From Acidobacteriota bacterium (GTDB lineage: Bacteria; Acidobacteriota; Holophagae; Thermotomaculales; Thermotomaculaceae): 13,436 nt of DNA. The stretch lies in assembly GCA_027038695.1 (NCBI GenBank), contig JALWHA010000093.1, forward strand, positions 1-13,436. The letters are read 5' to 3'. The position numbers were made by a program, and so were the translations under genes. Below are positions 1-6,957 of the stretch, one piece after another; the first letter of the stretch is position 1; every line of letters starts with the position of its first letter. The notes beneath the pieces are model-generated. The model ran no database searches and had not been told where the DNA came from. It saw only the letters and a list, made by a program, of their open reading frames with translations.

Positions 1-3000
1 CCGAACAAAAGGGAAGGAATAGCATTTATTCAGACAATGAAGGGGGTTGTGCAGTTTACTCCTCAAGGTGCATACATTGGAATACCAGTGAGGAAAAACA
101 ATGCCAGAATCCCAGAAAAAGAAAAGACCTTAAAGGAAAAGAGGCTAAATCCCATAAACAGAGATGAACTAAACCCTGAAGACAAAAAGAAATTAATTGT
201 AATGGGGTTAGGCTTCGGAAGCAAAGGCAAAACAAAAAGAGAAAAAAGCATAATACCTGAATTGGAAGAGCCGACAGGAGCAAAGGTAAACTTTTACATA
301 GGCAAAAAGGAAAACTGGCAGGAAAATGTGCCGACATACAAAAAATTGGTATATCCCGAAGTATGGGACGGAATAGATGTTGAATACATAGGCTATATGG
401 ACAAACTTGAATACAGGGTAATAGTAAAGCAGAATGCAAATCCTGAAGACATAGTAATGGAGACAGGTGCTGAAAACCTTAAACTTAACAAAGACGGAAG
501 TTTAACAGCGGAGTTAAAGGGAGCAAAGGTATATATAGGCAAGCCCTATGCCTATCAGGAGATAGATGGTAAGAAGGTAGAAGTGCCAATCAAATTCAAA
601 ATCCTTGACAATGGCAGGTACACCTTTGAGATAGGAGATTACGACATCAATAAGACCTTGATAATAGATCCAACAATAGAATGGAGTACTCTTTTAGGGG
701 GAAGCCGTGGACAAATTGGACAGAGCATTGCGGTGGATTCTTCGGGAAATATGTATATTACCGGTTATACCAATTCGTCTGATTTTCCCGTAACAGACAG
801 TTCTACAAATTCAGGGGATTACGATGTGTTTGTCGCAAAGTATAGTTCAAACGGAAGTTTGCAGTGGGCAACATTTTTAGGCGGAAGCAGTGAGGATAAA
901 GGAGACTCCGTAGCCTTAGACAGTTCAGATAATCTTTATATTACAGGTTACACCAAGTCTTCAAATTTTCCTGTTACGGATAGTTCAACAAATTCCGGGG
1001 ATTGCGATGTCTTTATTGCCAAGTGCAATTCAAGCGGAGTTAAGCAATGGTCAACCATTTTAGGCGGAAGCAGTGAGGATAAAGGGGACTCCATAGCCTT
1101 AGACAGTTCAGATAATCTTTATATTACAGGTTACACCAAGTCTTCAAATTTTCCTGTTACGGATAGTTCCACCCAAGCAGGAGACGAGGATGTTTTTATA
1201 GCCAAGTACAACTCGTCCGGTGTAAAACAATGGATAAGCCTTTTAGGGGGAAGCAACCAGGATAAAGGTAATTCAATCGCCTTAGACAGTTCAAACAACG
1301 CTTATATTACCGGATTTACTTATTCTTCAGATTTTCCCGTTACTGACAGTTCAACAAATGCAGGTAGTGATGATATTTTTATAGCTAAATACAGCTCGTC
1401 CGGTGTAAAACAATGGATAAGCCTTTTAGGGGGAAATAGCGGTGATTTCGGCAATTCCATAGCCGTAGATAGCTCAGGGAATGCTTATATTACGGGTTCT
1501 ACGGCTTGTTCCGATTTTCCCGTTACAGACGGCTCTACTTTTGCAGGAGGCTGGGATGATGTTTTTGTTGCAAAATATAACTCCTCCGGTGTTAAGCAAT
1601 GGGCAACGCTTATAGGGGGGAATAGTTATGATGAAAGTAATTCCATAAGTTTAGATAGCGGAGGCAATGTTTATGTGACTGGATATACTTCGTCTTCAAA
1701 CTTCCCTGTTTCAGACAGTACAACATTCTCAGGTAATGAAGATGTGTTTGTAGCTAAATATACCTCAAGCGGCACAAAAAAATGGGCAACATTTTTGGGG
1801 GGAAGTGGTGCAGATGAAGGTAATGGCTTGGCTTTAGACAGTTCTAACAATGTATATATAGTTGGATACACAGAATCTTCAGATTTCCCTGTTAAAAACG
1901 GTTCTTCTTCTTCAAATGGTTGGTATGATGTTTTTGTTGCAAAGTATCCCGCAACCGGGGGGCATCCAGTTATTGATTCAGCTACAGGACAAAGTCTAAA
2001 CGGTAATGCTCCTATGACTGGAAACTTTACCTGTACTGCACACGATACAGGCGGAGACTCAATTGTTAAGTATGTATGGAGTATTAACGGGACAAATTTC
2101 TCTGACAAGGTTGTCACCGCGACAGGCTCGTGCTCTTATACTTTTGTTAAGCCGGATACTTACAGTGTTTCCGTTACGGCGGTCAACGACGAAGGCCAAA
2201 CGGCAACCGCAACTTTAAAAGACAGTTCAGGGAATGATGTTTCATTTGCAGTTACAAGGCCTGACGTGTTTGATGTTATAGTGCCTTTTCCGGTATCTTC
2301 TTCAACAAAAACAAAAAGCATTAATGTTACAAATTCTATTGTCAATTTAATTAATATTTCAGACGAGCCGGTAAACATTACAGTTGAATATTTTAATAGT
2401 GCAGGTGAAAATGTTGAAATTAATAACTATCCGATAGACCCGAAATCTAAATTTAACTTTACCCCGGCTGATTTAAATCCCTCCAATTACCCGGGTGTTG
2501 TGTTAGAGGCAGACAATTATGTTCTTTCAGATATAAAAGTAATAACAGACTCGGGACAGATGACTTCTTATATCTTACCGATGTTTGGTACTAAACTTTA
2601 TATTCCTCACATAGCGGAAGAAACAGATTACTGGGAAACTGAGATGTATCTAATGATGCCCGGTCACGCAAGTTTAGATATAAAAGTAGACCAAAAAGAA
2701 CAAACGGAGGATGTTTTTTCATACGCTGCAATATATGATCTTGAAGATTTGTTAGGTAGTAGTATTCAAGAGGCAAAGACATGGGGGACAGTCGAGTCGA
2801 CTGATTCACAACCTTTAAGCGGATTTGAAATCTTTCAGCATAACGGAACGGACGGAGCAGGAGTTGAGTTGCAGTCGTCAGGAAGCACAACGCTATTTAT
2901 CCCTCACATACCTGAAGAGACAAATATATTCTGGACAGGGTTTGCAATAGTAAACCCAAATGACCAACAGGCAAATCTAAAGGTTGATTTATACACCAAA

Positions 3001-3513
3001 GACGGAAAGAAGGTAAGCACAGTTAACCTGACAATACCCGCACAGAGCAAACTTAAAGGCCTTGCTAGCAATTTATTCGGAAGTGCATACGGCAATGCAG
3101 AATGGGGAATAATCCGTTCAGATAAGCCGATATTCGGAATAGAGATATATGGCACGGTAGCAAGCGGCATATGCGGCTACTCCCTGCCGTCAATAGCAAC
3201 AACAGAAGGCTATTTACCCGAGTTGATAACAGGAGATAATTTATGGAACGGAATTGCCTTAACCAATCCTTCAAACGAGGATATAACGGTTAGCATTAGT
3301 CTTGTATCTGCAACCGGAATAGTAAAATCGACAAAAGATGTACAATTAAGTTCAATGAAACGGTTTAAAGCAGTTGTGAAAAACTTTTTTGATGATATTG
3401 GGATAGAATCGGGAGATTATATCTATTATCATTCAACAGGGTCTGTATTGGCTATAGAAGTGAGCGGCGATTTAGACAGAACCTTTATGTTCTCGCTTAT
3501 AGGAAAAGAATAA
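1..3513 (+). CDS. Secreted SBBP-repeat beta-propeller protein with PKD-like and repeated C-terminal modules (5' end outside window)
   Basis: The frame is open from base 1 to the TAA at 3511-3513. The ATG at 37 is not a convincing start: the codons before it read PNKREGIAFIQT and continue the fold, so the gene is truncated by the window edge and any signal peptide is unseen. Domains in order: a DUF7948-like leader (to about 680) rich in Lys and Glu and ending in IIDPTIEW; seven SBBP repeats (682-1968), each starting W-x-x-x-x-GG and carrying DSS-N-Y-ITG-T-SSDFPVTD and DVFVAKY motifs, the number expected for a closed seven-bladed propeller; a PKD-like domain (about 1975-2215) with YTFVKPDTYSVSVTAVNDEG; then four divergent copies of an about 100-residue beta-rich module (2272-3513). 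Proteins of this build are usually exported surface or periplasmic proteins involved in binding; no enzymatic motif is visible. Codon use differs between the outer and middle modules. The last residues show no obvious sorting signal. Confidence 0.88.
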   Translation, partial: PNKREGIAFIQTMKGVVQFTPQGAYIGIPVRKNNARIPEKEKTLKEKRLNPINRDELNPEDKKKLIVMGLGFGSKGKTKREKSIIPELEEPTGAKVNFYIGKKENWQENVPTYKKLVYPEVWDGIDVEYIGYMDKLEYRVIVKQNANPEDIVMETGAENLKLNKDGSLTAELKGAKVYIGKPYAYQEIDGKKVEVPIKFKILDNGRYTFEIGDYDINKTLIIDPTIEWSTLLGGSRGQIGQSIAVDSSGNMYITGYTNSSDFPVTDSSTNSGDYDVFVAKYSSNGSLQWATFLGGSSEDKGDSVALDSSDNLYITGYTKSSNFPVTDSSTNSGDCDVFIAKCNSSGVKQWSTILGGSSEDKGDSIALDSSDNLYITGYTKSSNFPVTDSSTQAGDEDVFIAKYNSSGVKQWISLLGGSNQDKGNSIALDSSNNAYITGFTYSSDFPVTDSSTNAGSDDIFIAKYSSSGVKQWISLLGGNSGDFGNSIAVDSSGNAYITGSTACSDFPVTDGSTFAGGWDDVFVAKYNSSGVKQWATLIGGNSYDESNSISLDSGGNVYVTGYTSSSNFPVSDSTTFSGNEDVFVAKYTSSGTKKWATFLGGSGADEGNGLALDSSNNVYIVGYTESSDFPVKNGSSSSNGWYDVFVAKYPATGGHPVIDSATGQSLNGNAPMTGNFTCTAHDTGGDSIVKYVWSINGTNFSDKVVTATGSCSYTFVKPDTYSVSVTAVNDEGQTATATLKDSSGNDVSFAVTRPDVFDVIVPFPVSSSTKTKSINVTNSIVNLINISDEPVNITVEYFNSAGENVEINNYPIDPKSKFNFTPADLNPSNYPGVVLEADNYVLSDIKVITDSGQMTSYILPMFGTKLYIPHIAEETDYWETEMYLMMPGHASLDIKVDQKEQTEDVFSYAAIYDLEDLLGSSIQEAKTWGTVESTDSQPLSGFEIFQHNGTDGAGVELQSSGSTTLFIPHIPEETNIFWTGFAIVNPNDQQANLKVDLYTKDGKKVSTVNLTIPAQSKLKGLASNLFGSAYGNAEWGIIRSDKPIFGIEIYGTVASGICGYSLPSIATTEGYLPELITGDNLWNGIALTNPSNEDITVSISLVSATGIVKSTKDVQLSSMKRFKAVVKNFFDDIGIESGDYIYYHSTGSVLAIEVSGDLDRTFMFSLIGKE
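875..986 (+). repeat. Near-identical 112-bp direct repeat, copy 1
   Basis: Bases 875-986 recur at 1058-1169, exactly 183 bases on, with only two mismatches (positions 903 and 910 of this copy). It covers most of propeller repeat 2. Such DNA identity, well above that of the other blades, indicates a recent duplication or gene conversion. Confidence 0.93.
1058..1169 (+). repeat. Near-identical 112-bp direct repeat, copy 2
   Basis: This is the second copy of the 875-986 segment, lying in propeller repeat 3. The identity stops at 1170, inside the DSST motif, where the two copies become ordinary divergent blades. Confidence 0.93.
1212..1252 (+). repeat. Exact 41-bp direct repeat, copy 1
   Basis: This segment is identical to 1395-1435, 183 bases downstream. 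It spans the end of propeller repeat 3 and the start of repeat 4 (SSGVKQWISLLGG), a second sign of recent blade exchange. Confidence 0.92.
1395..1435 (+). repeat. Exact 41-bp direct repeat, copy 2
   Basis: This is the second copy of 1212-1252, at the junction of propeller repeats 4 and 5. Confidence 0.92.
2272..3513 (+). repeat. Four divergent copies of an about 100-residue beta-rich module
   Basis: Protein-level repeats lie at roughly 2272-2589, 2590-2886, 2887-3207 and 3208-3513. Shared landmarks are an opening strand (VIVPFPV, YIPHIAEET, FIPHIPEET, YLPELITG), an aromatic-plus-N/P segment (WTGFAIVNPN, WNGIALTNPS), a strand ending in a DG- or TG-type turn, a P-x-SK/KRF-like stretch, and a closing GIEIYG-like strand. 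The pattern suggests an all-beta sandwich of the sort seen at the C-terminus of secreted proteins. No function can be assigned. Confidence 0.7.
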
Positions 3514-3540
3514 TACTCTTAAAAAAAGCAGGATAATTGC

Positions 3541-3571
3541 AGGCGGCTATTATTAGCCGCCTTTTTTTTTG
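3541..3571 (+). terminator. Rho-independent terminator of the SBBP gene
   Basis: A perfect 9-bp stem (AGGCGGCTA at 3541-3549, TAGCCGCCT at 3554-3562) closes a TTAT loop and is followed by an uninterrupted run of T to 3570. It lies 27 bases after the stop codon and separates the SBBP gene from the next operon. Confidence 0.95.
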
Positions 3572-3598
3572 TTTGTTTTGAAAAGGATAAGTTATAAT
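3569..3598 (+). promoter_or_regulatory. Candidate sigma-70 promoter of the four-gene operon
   Basis: A perfect -10 TATAAT (3593-3598) lies 18 bases after a weak -35 TTGTTT (3569-3574), itself at the end of the upstream terminator's T-tract. Transcription would begin near 3605, leaving a short leader before the AGGAG ribosome site (3613-3617) and the ATG at 3623. The -10 is convincing; the -35 matches only its first three bases. Confidence 0.6.
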
Positions 3599-3622
3599 TA
3601 AAAAAAAGATTCAGGAGCAGGT

Positions 3623-4150
3623 ATGATTTGCAGGTATAAGGATCTTATCCCGAAGGTTTCGGATAAGGCTTTTGTAGCACCCAATGCAACAGTAATAGGG
3701 GATGTTGTCATTGAAGAAGGTGCGTCTATCTGGTTCGGAGCGGTTTTAAGGGGGGATATTGATAAAATAAGGATAGGAAAGAATACCTCAATTCAGGACA
3801 ACACGGTAATCCATGTTACAGGCGGAAAGTATCCCACCATTATCGGAAGCAATGTCATAGTGGGGCACGGGTGTATTCTTCACGGCTGTACAATTAAAGA
3901 CAATGCTTTAATAGGCATGGGTGCTATTGTAATGGACGATGTTGAGATAGGGAAGAACTCAATTGTGGCGGCGGGTGCCGTTGTGGTCCCTCATACAAAA
4001 ATTCCCGACAATTCGGTTGTCGCCGGGGTGCCTGCAAAGGTGATTAGAGAGGTAAAACAAGAGGATTTAAAAGAGATGGAGCGTATTTTAGGAAATTACT
4101 CAAGGGTTACAAAAAACTATCTTTCAGGTGATTTTGAGGTTTTAAGTTAG
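3623..4150 (+). CDS. Gamma-carbonic-anhydrase-family hexapeptide-repeat protein
   Basis: This 175-residue protein has the left-handed beta-helix build of the gamma class of carbonic anhydrases, which form trimers and may interconvert CO2 and bicarbonate in the cytoplasm. Visible are hexapeptide repeats through about residues 17-138, the RGD segment (Arg43, Asp45), Q58-D59 and the three expected zinc ligands His64 (VIH), His82 (VGHG) and His87 (LHG). The end AGVPAKVIREV and a terminal helix are typical. The length fits the short YrdA/PaaY/CamH-like branch. Many members have no shown anhydrase activity, and the acidic loop of the archetype Cam is absent, so the activity is inferred from the metal ligands alone. 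The start is set by AGGAG five bases upstream. It is the first gene of the operon; the next ribosome site overlaps its stop. Confidence 0.9.
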   Translation: MICRYKDLIPKVSDKAFVAPNATVIGDVVIEEGASIWFGAVLRGDIDKIRIGKNTSIQDNTVIHVTGGKYPTIIGSNVIVGHGCILHGCTIKDNALIGMGAIVMDDVEIGKNSIVAAGAVVVPHTKIPDNSVVAGVPAKVIREVKQEDLKEMERILGNYSRVTKNYLSGDFEVLS

Positions 4151-4159
4151 GAGGGGAGA

Positions 4160-5587
4160 ATGGAATACAATTTGATTATAGGCGGTAAAGAAGTAAAAAC
4201 AGATAACATGAAAAAGGTTTTTGATAAGTATAGCGGTGAGGTGATTGCGGAAGTTTCTCAGGCGGATGAAAAAGAGGTTGACGATGCTTTAAATGCTGCG
4301 GTAAAGGCTAAAAAGGTTCTGGCTGATACTCCCGCACACAAAAGGGCTGAATACATATTTAAGGCTGTTGAGATTATTAAAGGTAAGAGAGAATTTCTGG
4401 GCAAATTGATTGCTATGGAGGCGGGTAAGCCAATTAAATATGCGCTGGGCGAGGTTGACAGGTGTATTGAAAACCTCACTTTTGCGGGAGAAGAGGCGAA
4501 GAGGATACACGGTGAAACGTTCCCTGTTGATGCGTCAAAAGCGGGTGAAAACAGGTACGGTTTTTATGAAAGGTTCCCCATAGGGGTTGTTGTTGCGATT
4601 TCGCCTTTTAATTTCCCTTTGAATTTAGCCGCTCACAAGGTAGGGCCTGCAATTGCGGCAGGGTGTCCTGTTATTTTAAAGCCTGCGGGGTTAACCCCTT
4701 TAAGCGGGATAGAGTTGATTAAGGCTTTTGTTGAAGCGGGGGTACCTGAAGGGGCTGTTTCGGTTCTTGCGGGAAGCGGTTCTCAAGTGGGTGAGATGCT
4801 TATAAAGGATAAAAGGGTTTCCAAAATAAGTTTTACGGGAAGCAGGGAAGTTGGAGAACATATTACAAAAACCGCAGGCTTAAAAAAGGTGACAATGGAG
4901 TTAGGCTCAAATTCGGCAGTTATTGTTGATGAAGATGTTTATGATTTAGGTTATGCAGTTAAAAGGTGTGTTTTAGGTGCATATTACAACCAGGGGCAGG
5001 TCTGTATCTCTGTTCAGAGGATTTATGTCCATAAAAATATTTATAACGAATTTCTTGAAAGGTTTGTCTCCGCTACAGAAAAGCAGGTTATCGGCAATCC
5101 TTTAGACGAAAAAATTGATGTGGGGCCTATGATTTCCGAAGCGGAGTCAATAAGGGTTGAGTCATGGATTGATGAGGCTAAAAATCAGGGAGTAAACATT
5201 TTAACAGGTGGACAGAGGGAAGGGGTAATTTACTTCCCCACGGTTATAACCGATGCTGAAGATTCAATGAGGATCGTAAAAGACGAACTCTTTGCTCCCG
5301 CTGTTGTTATTATGCCTGTTGATTCTTTTGAGGAAGGGGTTAAGAGAGCGGATAACTCTGCGTACGGATTGCAGGCAGGGGTTTTTACAAAAGATGTTAA
5401 TAAGGCAATAAATGCGTTTAAAAATATCAATGTAGGCGGGGTAATGGTAAACGATATTCCTTCTTTCAGGGTTGACCATATGCCTTATGGCGGGAACAAA
5501 GGTAGCGGATTGGGAAGGGAAGGCGCAAAATTTGCAATTGAGGATATGACTGTGTTAAGGGCATGTATTTTCAATTTCAATATGTAA
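4160..5587 (+). CDS. NAD(P)-dependent aldehyde dehydrogenase
   Basis: This 475-residue enzyme of the aldehyde dehydrogenase superfamily should oxidise an aldehyde to the acid with NAD(P)+ in the cytoplasm. The catalytic set is complete: Asn151 (PFNFP), Lys174 (LKPA), the FTGS cofactor loop (225-228), general base Glu247 (MELGS), nucleophile Cys282 (GQVCIS) and Glu376/Phe378 (ELF). The Cys context NQGQVCISVQRIYVH and the ELGSNSAVIV stretch resemble the branch containing lactaldehyde-dehydrogenase-like and non-phosphorylating glyceraldehyde-3-phosphate-dehydrogenase-like enzymes. That is a memory-based family impression, and the substrate is unknown. The start is supported by a strong AGGAGGGG site overlapping the upstream TAG. 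It sits 9 bases after the carbonic-anhydrase-like gene and 9 before the symporter, so co-translation is likely. Confidence 0.94.
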   Translation: MEYNLIIGGKEVKTDNMKKVFDKYSGEVIAEVSQADEKEVDDALNAAVKAKKVLADTPAHKRAEYIFKAVEIIKGKREFLGKLIAMEAGKPIKYALGEVDRCIENLTFAGEEAKRIHGETFPVDASKAGENRYGFYERFPIGVVVAISPFNFPLNLAAHKVGPAIAAGCPVILKPAGLTPLSGIELIKAFVEAGVPEGAVSVLAGSGSQVGEMLIKDKRVSKISFTGSREVGEHITKTAGLKKVTMELGSNSAVIVDEDVYDLGYAVKRCVLGAYYNQGQVCISVQRIYVHKNIYNEFLERFVSATEKQVIGNPLDEKIDVGPMISEAESIRVESWIDEAKNQGVNILTGGQREGVIYFPTVITDAEDSMRIVKDELFAPAVVIMPVDSFEEGVKRADNSAYGLQAGVFTKDVNKAINAFKNINVGGVMVNDIPSFRVDHMPYGGNKGSGLGREGAKFAIEDMTVLRACIFNFNM

Positions 5588-5596
5588 GGAGCGGGT

Positions 5597-6946
5597 ATGG
5601 AAGCGTTGTTAGGCAAGATTGATGCTTTTGTCTGGGGATTGCCTTTAATTGTTTTGCTTTTAGGAACAGGGGTTTATTTAACCATAAGGCTTAAAGGGAT
5701 TCAGTTTACGAAGTTGCTTCACTCCCTTTACCTTGCGTTTATAAAGAGGAAGGAAAGCGGAGAGGCGGAAGGGGACATAAGCCACTTTGAGGCTTTAATG
5801 ACGGCACTTTCTGCAACGGTTGGAACGGGAAATATTGCCGGGGTTGCAACGGCGATTATTGCAGGAGGGCCGGGGGCGCTTTTCTGGATGTGGATTACTG
5901 GCTTGTTCGGGATGGCGACAAAATTTTCAGAGGCTGTCCTTGCTGTTCACTACAGGGTAACTGACGAATACGGTCAGATGGCAGGCGGGCCTATGTACTA
6001 TTTGAAAAACGGGCTTAAATCCCCATTTCTTGCCTTTCTCTTTGCATTGTTTACAAGCATTGCGGCATTCGGGATAGGGAATATGGTGCAGTCAAACTCT
6101 GTCGCTGACGCGGTCCGGTCTTCTTTCGGTGTTCCCGTTTACATTACCGGTATAATTCTTGCTGTTGCTACTGCAATAGTTATCTTAGGCGGGATTAAGT
6201 CTATAGGGAAGGTTACCTCTTTTCTTGTTCCCTTTATGATTGTTGTCTATATGGTTGCTGCTATTTTTGTTATTATCCTTGAATTTGGCAAGATTCCCTA
6301 TGTTTTCAAACTGATTATAGATTCCGCTTTTTCAGGCCATGCGGCTGTCGGCGGTTTTGCAGGCGCAACGGTAAGGCAGGCTTTAAGGTTCGGGGTAGCA
6401 AGGGGTATTTTTTCAAACGAATCGGGGCTTGGAAGTTCCCCTATTGCGGCGGCTGCTGCAAAAACAAAACACCCTGTTACTCAGGCTCTTGTTTCAATGA
6501 CTCAAACCTTTATAGACACAATAGTGGTCTGCTCAATGACAGGCTTTGTTATCCTTGTAACAGGCTCCTGGACATTAAAGGGTGTGAACGGGGCAAGTTT
6601 AACCTCTGTTGCATTCTCAAACGCTTTAGGGAAACATGCGGGAAGTTTTATTGTGGCTTTAGGGCTTATTCTTTTCGCCTATTCAACCATTTTAGGCTGG
6701 TCTTATTACGGCGAGAAGGCTATAGAGTACCTATTAGGTGCAAAGGCGATTAAGCCTTACAGGGTTGCTTTTGTCATTCTTGTCCTTGTTGGAAGTATTT
6801 TGAAGATTGATGTTGTATGGACTCTTGCCGATATATTCAACGGGCTTATGGCGGTTCCGAACCTTATCGCACTTTTAGGTTTGTCAGGGGTAATTGTTAA
6901 GGTAACAAGGGATTATTTTAAAAATAATAAAGGTATTGAAGAATAA
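5597..6946 (+). CDS. Sodium:alanine/glycine symporter, AGCS family
   Basis: This 449-residue inner-membrane protein is of normal length for the AGCS (alanine or glycine:cation symporter) family, which imports small neutral amino acids with Na+. Family hallmarks are ALSATVGTGNIAGVATAI (about 70-87, the unwound first core helix that binds Na+ and substrate), GGPMYYL (130-136) and ARGIFSNESGLGSSPIAAAA (about 268-287). Around ten hydrophobic segments can be picked out, for example at about 13-30, 83-105, 143-162, 180-200, 208-230, 303-323, 350-366, 389-403 and 409-435. The family usually has His or a small residue after SPIA; here an Ala run follows. The ATG is preceded by a GGAG site directly after the upstream stop. 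Transport of alanine or glycine is the family norm; the exact substrate is inferred. Confidence 0.95.
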   Translation: MEALLGKIDAFVWGLPLIVLLLGTGVYLTIRLKGIQFTKLLHSLYLAFIKRKESGEAEGDISHFEALMTALSATVGTGNIAGVATAIIAGGPGALFWMWITGLFGMATKFSEAVLAVHYRVTDEYGQMAGGPMYYLKNGLKSPFLAFLFALFTSIAAFGIGNMVQSNSVADAVRSSFGVPVYITGIILAVATAIVILGGIKSIGKVTSFLVPFMIVVYMVAAIFVIILEFGKIPYVFKLIIDSAFSGHAAVGGFAGATVRQALRFGVARGIFSNESGLGSSPIAAAAAKTKHPVTQALVSMTQTFIDTIVVCSMTGFVILVTGSWTLKGVNGASLTSVAFSNALGKHAGSFIVALGLILFAYSTILGWSYYGEKAIEYLLGAKAIKPYRVAFVILVLVGSILKIDVVWTLADIFNGLMAVPNLIALLGLSGVIVKVTRDYFKNNKGIEE

Positions 6947-6957
6947 AAGGGGAGAGT

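Larger units (their letters stand above)
682..1968 (+). repeat. Seven tandem SBBP propeller repeats (183-186 bp unit)
   Basis: The unit-starting Trp codons lie at 682, 865, 1048, 1231, 1414, 1600 and 1783. The spacing is 183 bases throughout except for one 186-base unit, where the fifth repeat has one extra residue (GGWDD). Each unit codes one predicted four-stranded blade. Seven units match a complete propeller, so the array is probably intact. The units differ in DNA similarity, with units 2/3 and 4/5 much closer to each other than to the rest. Confidence 0.9.

Noticed and set aside
682..1968. Regular 183-base repeats as a CRISPR array or other non-coding tandem repeat
   Set aside because: The repeats are in frame, code SBBP blades with conserved residues, and are far longer than CRISPR units; no short constant repeat with variable spacers is present.
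1671..2117. Minus-strand open frame of 148 codons
   Set aside because: It lies opposite the propeller and PKD-like coding sequence, has no ribosome site and shows no recognisable domain; it is a shadow of the repeat codons.
37..3513. ATG at 37 as the true start of the SBBP protein
   Set aside because: The frame is open upstream to base 1 and those codons continue the leader domain; no ribosome site precedes the ATG and no signal peptide follows it.
3578..3598. TTGAAA at 3578 as the -35 element of the operon promoter
   Set aside because: It is only nine bases from the TATAAT at 3593, too close for a sigma-70 promoter; TTGTTT at 3569 with an 18-base spacer fits better.
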